Source: Treponema sp.
GTDB taxonomy: Bacteria > Spirochaetota > Spirochaetia > Treponematales > Breznakiellaceae
NCBI GenBank assembly: GCA_031276615.1
Contig: JAISND010000017.1
Coordinates: 1-9,768, forward strand
Direction: 5' to 3'
DNA: 9,768 bases
Shown here one piece after another: positions 1 through 6,375 of this stretch (position 1 is the first letter of the stretch; each line of letters opens with the position of its first letter). The notes under the pieces are model-generated. The model was not told the origin of the DNA, searched no databases, and saw only the letters and a program-made list of their open reading frames with translations. A program made the translations under genes and the position numbers.

Positions 1-179
1 CCCGCCGTGAAAGGGAAGGACGGATAGGGGAACTGGCGTCTCTTTTCGCGCGCCGGCTTGAGCAATACTGTAAAGAACATCCCTACCAGTGGTATAATTT
101 TTATGATTTTTGGGGCGAGGGAAAGCAGCCCGTCAGGGCTGTTGACGGAACAAAGGCCGCCGCGCCCGGCGCGCAGTGA
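1..179 (+). CDS. Lysophospholipid/lipid A-type acyltransferase, C-terminal fragment
   Basis: An open frame enters from the left edge (codons in phase with base 3) and stops at TGA 177-179, giving about 58 residues. The part ending LEQYCKEHPYQWYNFYDFW is typical of the C-terminus of LpxL/HtrB-like inner-membrane acyltransferases, where a P-x-Q-W-(F/Y)-N-F-(F/Y)-x-F-W motif closes the domain. In APE clusters such domains occur alone (ApeD) or fused behind a family 2 glycosyltransferase (ApeJ). Position just before the thioesterase favours the ApeJ-like fusion, but this fragment cannot decide. The likely role is acylating or lipid-anchoring the polyene product at the membrane. The last 17 or so residues after the FW motif are Ala/Pro/Gly-rich and look like an unconserved tail. 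The catalytic HX4D motif would lie upstream, outside the window. Confidence 0.75.
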   Translation, partial: RREREGRIGELASLFARRLEQYCKEHPYQWYNFYDFWGEGKQPVRAVDGTKAAAPGAQ

Positions 180-254
180 AGGCCGCGCCCTGAAGTAAAG
201 GCCGGCCGTCTTTAGACGGCCGGGCGCGCCGATGGGAAAGCAGCCTGCCAAGGG
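119..254. repeat. Pair of 20-21 bp imperfect direct repeats
   Basis: GGGAAAGCAGCCCGTCAGGG at 119-138 recurs as GGGAAAGCAGCCTGCCAAGGG at 234-254. The first 12 bases are identical and 17 of the first 20 match. One copy codes for the acyltransferase tail; the other lies just before the thioesterase start, and its 3' end includes the AGGGGG ribosome binding site. This could be a local duplication that displaced the acyltransferase stop codon, or chance in GC-rich DNA. Confidence 0.5.
202..223. promoter_or_regulatory. Strong GC-rich stem-loop in the gene gap
   Basis: CCGGCCGTCT (202-211) and AGACGGCCGG (214-223) are perfect reverse complements separated by TT, folding as a 9 bp stem with a TTTA tetraloop. 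It lies in the 81-base gap between the acyltransferase stop (179) and the thioesterase start (261). It is the only real gap in the first block of plus-strand genes. No T-run follows, so it is not a textbook intrinsic terminator. It may be a partial terminator, an RNA-processing or stabilising hairpin, or an mRNA 5' structure. Confidence 0.6.
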
Positions 255-260
255 GGAAAC

Positions 261-692
261 GTGAAAGATGGCATAAGCGCCGAGATAGAGTTCGGCGTCG
301 AGTTTTACGATGTTGATTCCATGCTGATAGTCTGGCACGGAAACTACATCAAGTATTTTGAAAAGGCCCGTTGCGCCCTGCTGGGCAAAATCGGTTACGG
401 TTACGTCGAGATGAAGGAGTCCGGCTGGGCCTTTCCCGTAGCAACGCTTTCGGCGAAATACGTCAGCCCCCTTTCCTTCCGGGACAGGGTACGGGCAAAG
501 GCAATTCTTGTGGAATACGAAAACTGCCTGAAAATAAAATACGAGCTTTACAACGCGGAAACCGGCCGGCTCTGCACCAGGGGAGAGAGCACCCAAATGG
601 CCGTGGAACTGGCCTCCGGGGAATCCCGTTTTGCCTGTCCGAAGATTCTTCTTGACAAGGTGCGGAACCTGCCGGAGGAGGGGGGGAAGTGA
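261..692 (+). CDS. apeK: Acyl thioesterase, 4HBT/YbgC-like hotdog fold (ApeK-like)
   Basis: This is a 143-residue single-domain hotdog thioesterase, the usual length for the family. Residues 15-37 (FYDVDSMLIVWHGNYIKYFE and following) match the YbgC/4HBT signature: Asp19 is the likely catalytic Asp, followed by the V-W-H-x-N-Y helix start and the Y-F-E-x-A-R segment. It should hydrolyse an acyl or aryl-polyenoyl thioester, either releasing product from ACP or clearing stalled intermediates. Its exact job in APE clusters is not settled. It starts at GTG 261, chosen because AGGGGG (251-256) lies four bases upstream; the nearby ATG at 268 is out of frame. It overlaps the next gene by four bases (GTGA, 689-692), implying translational coupling. 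The family assignment is firm and the ApeK identity rests on gene order. Confidence 0.88.
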   Translation: MKDGISAEIEFGVEFYDVDSMLIVWHGNYIKYFEKARCALLGKIGYGYVEMKESGWAFPVATLSAKYVSPLSFRDRVRAKAILVEYENCLKIKYELYNAETGRLCTRGESTQMAVELASGESRFACPKILLDKVRNLPEEGGK

Positions 693-1351
693 GAAACGGC
701 CTTGCGGCTCTTGCCCTCCTGTTTCTGGGCCTCCCCTCCCTTTCCGCCCGGGATGTGTTCAGCCACCCCCTGGACGCGGAAAGCCTTCCCCGGTACAGCG
801 CGGTGTGCGCGGACCTTGCCCGCCATCCGGTGATCAGGGGAGTTTTCGGGCAGACAAAAACCATACGGCGCCTTAACCGTTCCCTTGACTCGAGCGGTGT
901 TTTTATCATCGCCGCGGAACTGGGCATGGTCTGGGATACCCGCCAGCCCTTTCCCTCGGTGACGGTGGTGGGCAGGGATTTTATTATTCAGTCCACGCCG
1001 AGGGGGACAAGGTCAAAGATTGACGCCGCGGGGAACGAAACCTTCACCAGCCTTGCCGCGACCATCAGCGCCATCTTTACCGGGAACGCGCAAAGCCTTA
1101 CAGAGAACTTTGAAAATTATTTTCTGGACGGCGGGGGATCCTGGACTCTGGGACTTGTTCCCCGCGAAAAGGCGGTGGCTGTTTTTGCCGAGCGGATTGT
1201 CCTTGAGGGTGACGCCGCCCCCGGGTCCGCGCTGATCCGGTCTATCACGCTCCACGAGCGGAGCGGCGACATTGTCCGTTACGTCCTGAGCGGCCACAGT
1301 TTTTCCGCCGGTTTAAGCGATGATGAAAAAGCCCTGTTTTCCCTTGATTAG
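689..1351 (+). CDS. apeL: LolA-like periplasmic lipoprotein/lipid carrier (ApeL-like)
   Basis: The protein has 220 residues. Residues 1-20 form a Sec signal peptide (basic Arg2, hydrophobic LAALALLFLGL, cleavage probably after SLSA), so it works in the periplasm. The mature part resembles divergent LolA-related proteins of APE clusters: a K-T-I-R-R-L-N-R-x-L-x-S-S-G-x-F segment near residues 57-73, then the M-V-W-D-T-R-x-P-F-P strand near 80-89. LolA ferries lipoproteins across the periplasm in an open beta-barrel. Here the cargo is inferred to be the aryl polyene lipid. The GTG start overlaps the thioesterase stop (GTGA), and the GGAGGAGGGGGG run just upstream can serve as Shine-Dalgarno. 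The 3' end overlaps the exporter gene by 32 bases. Similarity to true LolA is low and the call leans partly on context. Confidence 0.8.
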   Translation: MRNGLAALALLFLGLPSLSARDVFSHPLDAESLPRYSAVCADLARHPVIRGVFGQTKTIRRLNRSLDSSGVFIIAAELGMVWDTRQPFPSVTVVGRDFIIQSTPRGTRSKIDAAGNETFTSLAATISAIFTGNAQSLTENFENYFLDGGGSWTLGLVPREKAVAVFAERIVLEGDAAPGSALIRSITLHERSGDIVRYVLSGHSFSAGLSDDEKALFSLD

Positions 1352-3854
1352 CCTTGGGCGCGTAAAGCCGCCGGCGCTCTGGCTTGCCGTCCACGCGGCC
1401 GTTTTTCTCGGGCTTTTGCTTTCCATACCCATCGCGGGGCCGGTGCGCGTAAACACGAGCCTCTTTGACATACTTCCCGCTTCGCGGGGCCTTCGTGAAG
1501 CGGCCGCCGCGGACAGCGTCCTCGGGGAAAAGGCTTCCCGGCAGGTAACCATCCTTTCGGGCGCCGCGGATTTTGCCGGGGCAAGGCGGGGGGCGGAGGC
1601 CCTGTACCAAAGGCTTGCCGAAAGCGGCGTCTTTGAATCGCTCGGCTTCCTCATTGACGCTTCGGTCATGGAAGATTTTTTTCGCTTCCTCTACGATCAC
1701 CGTTACGCGCTAATCGACGCCGGAACCCGCCGCCTGCTTGAGGAGGGGAGGGCGGAGGAGATTGCCGGCGACGCCCTTGCGGGCGCCTACGGGGCCTTCA
1801 GTCTAAGCCCCCTTGATTATCTCGAGGGGGATCCCTTCTTTTTAACCGAAAGGGAAGCGAACAGCCTGCTGGCGTCTTCCCTTGCCTCCTCCGGCGGCAT
1901 GACGCTGAAGGATGACGTGCTGGCCGCGAAATACGGGGATCGCTGGTACGTGATGCTGAGGGGAAGCCTCGCCGGCGGCGGGGTAGCCCTGACCAACAGG
2001 GACAGCGCGGTGGGGACTATCTATGACGCCTGCGCCGATCTTGTCAGGGAAGCGGAAGGCGAAAACCCCGGCGGTGACGGCGGCCCGCGTTTTTACTATT
2101 CGGGGATTCCCTTTCACAGTTATGAAAGTTCTTCCGGCGCCCAGCGGGAAATATCGCTTATCTCCTCCCTTACCCTTGCCGTTATCATCGCGCTCTTTTT
2201 GCTGGTCTTTCGCTCCCTGCTGCCCATTGTCTGCGCCGCCGCCGCCGTGCTGATGTCGATACTTTTGGCTTTCGCCTCGACGCTGCTCTTTTTTCGCGAA
2301 GTTCATGTTCTGACCTTTGTATTCGGCACTACCCTGATCGGTACCTGCGTTGATTATACGGTACATTATTTTATCCACTGGAAATACAATCCCCTGTTAA
2401 AAAACGGCGGCGAAATCCGCTCGCGCATTTTCAGGGGGATCTTCCTGAGCTTTGTATCATCCGCCATCTGTTTCCTTGCCCTGCTTTTTGCCCCCTTTGC
2501 CATACTCAGGCAGTTCGCGCTCTTTTCGCTGGCAGGACTGTCCAGTTCCTTCCTTTCGGTGAACTGCGTCTTTCCCCTGATACGGAAAAAGGCCGCGGAA
2601 ACCGGGGACGGCCGCGCCGGAGCAGGAACGGCGGGGGCCTTTAACCGGGGAGTATCTTCCCTCCCCCGTCTGTTCACGCCGCGCATACCCGGCTTTGCGA
2701 AGTTCCTTGTTCTTGTTCCCGCGGTGCCGGCGTGCCTCCTCCTCCTTTTCATAAACCGCGGCAGCGTAAAAATCGAAAACAATATCGCCTCGCTGTACAC
2801 CATGCGGGGCCCGCTTCTGGAATCCGAAATGATCAGCGGCAGGGTGCTTAATCCGGGTTCGGCCGGATGGTACTTTCTTGTAAAGGGGGCGGATCCCGAA
2901 GAGCTCCTTCAAAACGAAGAAGGACTGAGGATTGCGCTTGACGCCGAAATGGAAAAGGGCAATCTCGGCTCCTACGCGGCTCTTTCCCTTTTTGTTCCTT
3001 CGGAAAAAACCCAGCGGGAGAATATTTCCGCCGCGCGGAATCTGCTTGCCCTTGCGGACGGGCAGTACGGGAAGCTCGGTTTTCCCCCGGCGGCGGCGGA
3101 CCGGTTCAGGAGGGATTTTGGGGAAGCCGCCGGCAGGCTTGTCCGTATCGGGGACGAACTGCCCCCGAACATAGAGGATCTTGTTTCAAGTCTCTGGATA
3201 GGCAGGGCCGGGGAAGGCAGGGGAGCCGGCCCGGACGCTTCGGGCGCGGGGGCCTTTTACTCCTGCGTGCTTCCCCTCCACGCGAAGGACGAAGCGGTTT
3301 TCAGGCGGATAGCCGGCGATACGGAAAATGTTTTTTTTGTGAACAAGGTGAAGGATATCGGCGCAGAACTTGATCGCCTGACCAGGATAATGCTCACGCT
3401 CTTTCTTGCGGCGTGGTGCGTAATAGCCGTAACGGTACGCTTCTTCTATTCGTGGAAAAGAACCCTGCGGATCTGCGCCATTCCTTTCTTCCTCGTCCTT
3501 GTATCCCTTGCGGTTCTGGCCTGCCTCGGCATTCCCCTGAGTTTTTTCCCCGTAACGGGACTGGTTCTGGTGTTCGGCCTGGGGCTGGATTATATTTTTT
3601 ACATTACGGAAAGCGAAAAAAAACCGGGAGGCGGGGATCAGCCGCTGACGGCCCTGGCCATTTTTCTTTCCTTTGCCACCACGGCGCTTTCCTTCGGCGC
3701 CCTTGCCCTGAGCAGTTTTGTTCCGGTTCAGCTTTTCGGCATAGCTGTTTTTTCCGGACTTGGCGCCGCGTATATTTCGTCGATACTGCTTACCCGGAGC
3801 GTCGTTTCGGAGAACCAGCGCAGGACAGGCGGGGCTGACGGCGGGGAGCCGTAG
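1320..3854 (+). CDS. apeM: RND/MMPL-family exporter (ApeM-like)
   Basis: An 844-residue inner-membrane protein with the two-fold RND/MMPL layout. TM1 (about 19-39) precedes a large periplasmic loop to about 278. TM2-TM6 span about 279-420 and TM7 about 459-478. A second periplasmic domain runs to about 690, then TM8-TM12 span about 691-826, giving 12 segments. The proton-relay motif G-T-C-V-D345-Y in TM4 and its counterpart G-L-G-L-D757-Y in TM10 are both intact, so it should be an active proton-driven transporter. In APE clusters this protein is thought to export or extract the polyene lipid for delivery by the LolA-like partner. The tandem ATG codons (1320, 1323) lie inside the LolA gene and have no clear Shine-Dalgarno, so translation probably depends on coupling. 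The last 127 bases are antisense to the PPTase gene. Confidence 0.9.
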   Translation: MMKKPCFPLISLGRVKPPALWLAVHAAVFLGLLLSIPIAGPVRVNTSLFDILPASRGLREAAAADSVLGEKASRQVTILSGAADFAGARRGAEALYQRLAESGVFESLGFLIDASVMEDFFRFLYDHRYALIDAGTRRLLEEGRAEEIAGDALAGAYGAFSLSPLDYLEGDPFFLTEREANSLLASSLASSGGMTLKDDVLAAKYGDRWYVMLRGSLAGGGVALTNRDSAVGTIYDACADLVREAEGENPGGDGGPRFYYSGIPFHSYESSSGAQREISLISSLTLAVIIALFLLVFRSLLPIVCAAAAVLMSILLAFASTLLFFREVHVLTFVFGTTLIGTCVDYTVHYFIHWKYNPLLKNGGEIRSRIFRGIFLSFVSSAICFLALLFAPFAILRQFALFSLAGLSSSFLSVNCVFPLIRKKAAETGDGRAGAGTAGAFNRGVSSLPRLFTPRIPGFAKFLVLVPAVPACLLLLFINRGSVKIENNIASLYTMRGPLLESEMISGRVLNPGSAGWYFLVKGADPEELLQNEEGLRIALDAEMEKGNLGSYAALSLFVPSEKTQRENISAARNLLALADGQYGKLGFPPAAADRFRRDFGEAAGRLVRIGDELPPNIEDLVSSLWIGRAGEGRGAGPDASGAGAFYSCVLPLHAKDEAVFRRIAGDTENVFFVNKVKDIGAELDRLTRIMLTLFLAAWCVIAVTVRFFYSWKRTLRICAIPFFLVLVSLAVLACLGIPLSFFPVTGLVLVFGLGLDYIFYITESEKKPGGGDQPLTALAIFLSFATTALSFGALALSSFVPVQLFGIAVFSGLGAAYISSILLTRSVVSENQRRTGGADGGEP

Positions 3855-4480
3855 CCTCTTTCACGGGCCGCCGCAAGCATGTAGCTTTCCCCCTCTCCTT
3901 CCAGTTCGTAGAGGTAGAAATCCACGGGCGGCGGTTCCCCGGCGCCGCGTTCTCCCGGCGCCGTTCCCACGCAAAAAACCGGCGCCTTCCCCATATCAAA
4001 CACCGAAAGCCCCCGGAGCTTGAGCCAGCATTCTTTAAGCGTCCAGATCATGTAAAAAAGGCGGTTTCCCCCGGCGGCGGCGATCCGGTCCCGTTCGGCC
4101 CCGGAGAAGAAACGTTCCGCGATAGCCGCGCGGTTTTTGCGCGGGTGCATGTACTGAATGTCGCAGCCTACCCTGAAAGGGCGCCCGTTTTGTCCGGGAC
4201 GCGGCGGAAAAACCGGCGGCGGAGACCCCGCCCCGGAAAAGGCGACGGCCGCCATGTCCCGGGAATGGGAAATATTGAAATCGGCGTGGAAATCCGTGAA
4301 ATAGGGTCTTCCCCCTGCCTCGCGGGCTATGGGTGTTTCCCGATCGGACACCTCCCTGTCAAGGATGCCGAGGATACGGCGGGCCCCGGAACCGGGGGCG
4401 TTTTTCTTCCCGCCGGGGCTTCCGGACGGAGTAGACACACGGGACAATCCTATGTAAAATAGATCAATTGCCTTTTTCAT
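3728..4480 (-). CDS. 4'-Phosphopantetheinyl transferase, Sfp type
   Basis: A 250-residue Sfp-family enzyme that would convert apo-ACP to holo-ACP using coenzyme A, in the cytoplasm. Motifs in order: F-N-I-S-H-S at 68-73 (P1 region); V-G-C-D107-I-Q-Y with the Mg-binding Asp; E-R-F-F-S at 122-126; and W146-T-L-K-E150-C-W-L-K154, the W-x-x-KE-x-x-x-K signature. Sfp has Glu two residues after the Asp; here it is Gln109, a variation seen in some members. It is the only gene reading leftward. Its ATG is three bases from the ATG of the divergent lipoprotein gene, and its last 127 bases are antisense to the exporter gene. The C-terminal 42 or so residues thus come from shared DNA and may be dispensable. 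No ribosome binding site is visible before ATG 4480. Its natural targets would be the cluster ACPs, which are not in this window. Confidence 0.9.
   Translation of the reverse strand: MKKAIDLFYIGLSRVSTPSGSPGGKKNAPGSGARRILGILDREVSDRETPIAREAGGRPYFTDFHADFNISHSRDMAAVAFSGAGSPPPVFPPRPGQNGRPFRVGCDIQYMHPRKNRAAIAERFFSGAERDRIAAAGGNRLFYMIWTLKECWLKLRGLSVFDMGKAPVFCVGTAPGERGAGEPPPVDFYLYELEGEGESYMLAAARERGYGSPPSAPPVLRWFSETTLRVSSIDEIYAAPSPEKTAMPKS
4432..4460 (+). promoter_or_regulatory. Sigma-70-like promoter for the lipoprotein-KS-DH-KR-KS operon
   Basis: TAGACA (4432-4437, five of six to TTGACA), a 17 bp spacer and TAAAAT (4455-4460, five of six to TATAAT). The expected start near 4467 leaves a leader of about 17 bases before ATG 4484. 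The promoter lies inside the opposing PPTase gene, in a locally AT-richer patch. It would make 4484-8848 an independent transcription unit. This is inferred from consensus matching only. Confidence 0.6.
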
Positions 4481-4483
4481 ATT

Positions 4484-5098
4484 ATGGAGAATTGTAAACC
4501 CGGAAGGAACCTGCTGAGAAGTGCCCTTTTTCTCCTGTATCTGGTTTCCTGCGCGACAAACCCGAATCCTCCCCGTTTCGCGCCTGTTTATGTAACGGAC
4601 AGGGCGGAGTATACCCTTCTTCCGGCCGCCGAAATTGAAACGCCCATGGACGGTCCCCAGCAGATCAGCGGTTCCTGGGGGAAGCGGGAATTCGTTATGA
4701 ACGCCTGGGTCAGGGCCGACGAAACGGGGATATACATGGCGCTGTTTAACAGCCTTGGCGCCGGGATGGGAGAATTTTCCTTTACCGACGGCGGGGTTTC
4801 CTTTGAGTCGTCTGTTTTTCCTTCCGCGCTTAAGGGCGAGTACCTTGCCGCGGATTTCCAGTTTTGCTTTTACCGCGCCGGGGTTTTGGGCGAGGCCCTG
4901 AAAAAATGCGGCCTTGAGCTGGAGCTGGAAAACAGGGAGAGCGAAACCGGGGAGCCGGTTGAAATCCGCCGCATTACCGGGGCGGCAGACGCCGCGGCGG
5001 GGAAAAGGACGATCATTGAAATCGAGAAAACCGGAACCCTGGTGCGTTATACGAATCTGCTGCGCGGTTACTCCTATACCCTGGGAGGCGAATTTTAA
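4484..5098 (+). CDS. apeN: Outer-membrane lipoprotein, DUF3261-like (ApeN-like)
   Basis: A 204-residue lipoprotein. The n-region has Arg8 and Arg12, the h-region is ALFLLYL, and the lipobox L-V-S-C23 marks Cys23 for lipidation; Ala24 at +2 predicts outer-membrane sorting. The mature region (for example K-R-E-F-V-M-N-A-W-V near 70-79, then the E-Y-L-A-A-D-F-Q-F segment near 125-133) resembles DUF3261 proteins, which are found almost only in APE clusters beside the exporter. The function is unproven. A receiver for the polyene lipid at the outer membrane is a reasonable inference. ATG 4484 fits a promoter placing the transcript start near 4467 but has no Shine-Dalgarno. A CTG with GGAAGG upstream (about 4511) is a less likely alternative. 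The stop overlaps the next ATG by one base (TAATG). Confidence 0.82.
   Translation: MENCKPGRNLLRSALFLLYLVSCATNPNPPRFAPVYVTDRAEYTLLPAAEIETPMDGPQQISGSWGKREFVMNAWVRADETGIYMALFNSLGAGMGEFSFTDGGVSFESSVFPSALKGEYLAADFQFCFYRAGVLGEALKKCGLELELENRESETGEPVEIRRITGAADAAAGKRTIIEIEKTGTLVRYTNLLRGYSYTLGGEF
4491..4520 (-). promoter_or_regulatory. Candidate divergent promoter for the PPTase gene
   Basis: On the minus strand, TTCTCA (4515-4520, four of six to TTGACA), an 18 bp spacer and TACAAT (4491-4496, five of six to TATAAT). Initiation would fall near 4484, only about four bases before the PPTase ATG at 4480. That would give a nearly leaderless mRNA, consistent with the absence of a ribosome binding site there. 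The -35 match is mediocre. Confidence 0.35.
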
Positions 5099-6375
5099 TG
5101 GGCATCCGTCTTTCGGCGCCGGGCCTGGTCTGCTGCGCCGGCGGCGGCAGGGAAGATTTTTTCAGGGCCGCCCTCAGGGGGGACAGCGGCGGAATTGTCC
5201 CTGTTGTCATTTCCGGGGAACGGCGCTTCCTTGTGGGCCGCGTAAAGGGTTTTGACGATCCCGGGGGAGGGGCCGCCTTTCCCCGGGGATTTGACGGCCG
5301 GATCTACCGGATTGCCGCCGCGGCCCTGGAACAGATTCGTTCCGAGATAGGGCAGGCCGTGGCGGATTTCGGCGCGGAGCGGGTAGGGGTCTGCGCCGGT
5401 TCCTGCGACAACGGTTCGGAGCTGTCCCTCCCCGCGCACCGGGCGTATTTTTCGGACGGCGCTTTTCCCGGCGGCTACGAGCTCCGCTTCCAGAGCGCCG
5501 CCCTTGTCGCGGATTTTACGGCGGAGCTTTTCGGCCTGAAGGGTCCCTGCCTGACGGCGGCCACGGCCTGCGCCTCAAGCGCCGGGGCCCTGGCAAGGGG
5601 CGCCGAGCTTATCCGCGCCGGCCTCTGCGACGCGGTTGTCGCGGGCGGGGCGGATATCGTTTCGGAAACGGTGCTCCTTGGCTTTTCGGCCCTGGAGGCG
5701 GTGTCCGATACGCTCTGTAATCCCTTCAGCAGGAATCGCCGGGGAATTACGCTGGGAGAAGGGGCGGCCTTTTTCGTTATGCGCCGCGGCGATGCCCCGG
5801 CGGGGACGGGTGAACCGCGGATAGAACTCCTTGGCTGCGGCGAAAGCGCCGACGCCTATCACATGACCGCCCCCCGGCCCGACGGCAGCGGCGCGGCCGC
5901 GGCCATGACCGGGGCGCTGCTTGACGCGGGGATAAAACCCGCCCAGGTCGATTACGTCAACCTCCACGGAACGGGTACGAAACTTAACGACGGCATGGAG
6001 GCGCTGGCGGTAGAGGCGGTTTTTGGCGGGGCTTCGCCGCCGGTGAGTTCCACAAAGCCGGTAACCGGCCATACCCTGGGCGCGGCCGGCGCGCTGGAGT
6101 TGTCCCTTTGCTGGATGGCCATTGCCGCTTCCCCGGCCGCGGGACAGGACGGCGCGGCGCCGCCGGTTTCGCGCGGGGCGCTGCCCAGGCACTGCTGGGA
6201 CGGCGAATATGACGGCGAAATGCCCGCGCTCCGTTTTGCCGGAAGCCGCGGGGCCGCAGAATCGGGCGGCCCTGAAAATCCGCGCCGGCCAATTAATGTC
6301 TGCATGAGCAATTCCTTTGCTTTCGGCGGATGCAATACGTGCCTTGTTATCGGAAGGGGAGTCGGCAATGTCTGA
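5098..6375 (+). CDS. apeO: Beta-ketoacyl-ACP synthase, FabF-like (ApeO-like)
   Basis: A 425-residue thiolase-fold ketosynthase performing decarboxylative Claisen condensation of malonyl-ACP with the growing polyene-ACP in the cytoplasm. The Cys-His-His set is complete: Cys158 in T-A-C-A-S-S, His290 in N-L-H-G-T-G-T, and His325 in K-P-V-T-G-H-T-L-G-A with Lys320. The C-terminal S-F-A-F-G-G-C-N loop is present. It is therefore a catalytic subunit, not a chain length factor. In characterised APE systems ApeO pairs with the CLF-like ApeC, which is not in this window. An Ala/Gly/Pro-rich insert between about residues 340 and 390, before the C-terminal strand, is unusually long. It starts at ATG 5098, overlapping the lipoprotein stop by one base, and ends eight bases inside the dehydratase gene. 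The KS call is certain and the ApeO assignment is from gene order. Confidence 0.93.
   Translation: MGIRLSAPGLVCCAGGGREDFFRAALRGDSGGIVPVVISGERRFLVGRVKGFDDPGGGAAFPRGFDGRIYRIAAAALEQIRSEIGQAVADFGAERVGVCAGSCDNGSELSLPAHRAYFSDGAFPGGYELRFQSAALVADFTAELFGLKGPCLTAATACASSAGALARGAELIRAGLCDAVVAGGADIVSETVLLGFSALEAVSDTLCNPFSRNRRGITLGEGAAFFVMRRGDAPAGTGEPRIELLGCGESADAYHMTAPRPDGSGAAAAMTGALLDAGIKPAQVDYVNLHGTGTKLNDGMEALAVEAVFGGASPPVSSTKPVTGHTLGAAGALELSLCWMAIAASPAAGQDGAAPPVSRGALPRHCWDGEYDGEMPALRFAGSRGAAESGGPENPRRPINVCMSNSFAFGGCNTCLVIGRGVGNV
6352..6361 (+). promoter_or_regulatory. Ribosome binding site that fixes the dehydratase start
   Basis: GGAAGGGGAG lies six bases before ATG 6368. This purine-rich run selects ATG 6368 over the upstream in-frame TTG at 6317, which would add 17 residues encoded inside the conserved C-terminus of the KS gene. 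Confidence 0.75.

Noticed and set aside
1842..2912. Long minus-strand open frames opposite the exporter gene
   Set aside because: Their translations are rich in Arg, Gly and Lys with no domain pattern, and the plus strand encodes a coherent 12-TM transporter.
4145..4462. Plus-strand open frame of 105 codons opposite the PPTase gene
   Set aside because: It is antisense to a gene with clear catalytic motifs, and its translation shows no domain-like pattern. Long shadow frames are expected in GC-rich DNA.
4504..4515. GGAAGG followed by CTG codons as an alternative lipoprotein start
   Set aside because: It would still give a lipoprotein signal peptide, but CTG starts are rare, and the promoter position fits ATG 4484.
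6317..6367. TTG start extending the dehydratase by 17 residues
   Set aside because: The extension lies in the conserved C-terminus of the KS gene, and ATG 6368 has a strong Shine-Dalgarno at the right distance.
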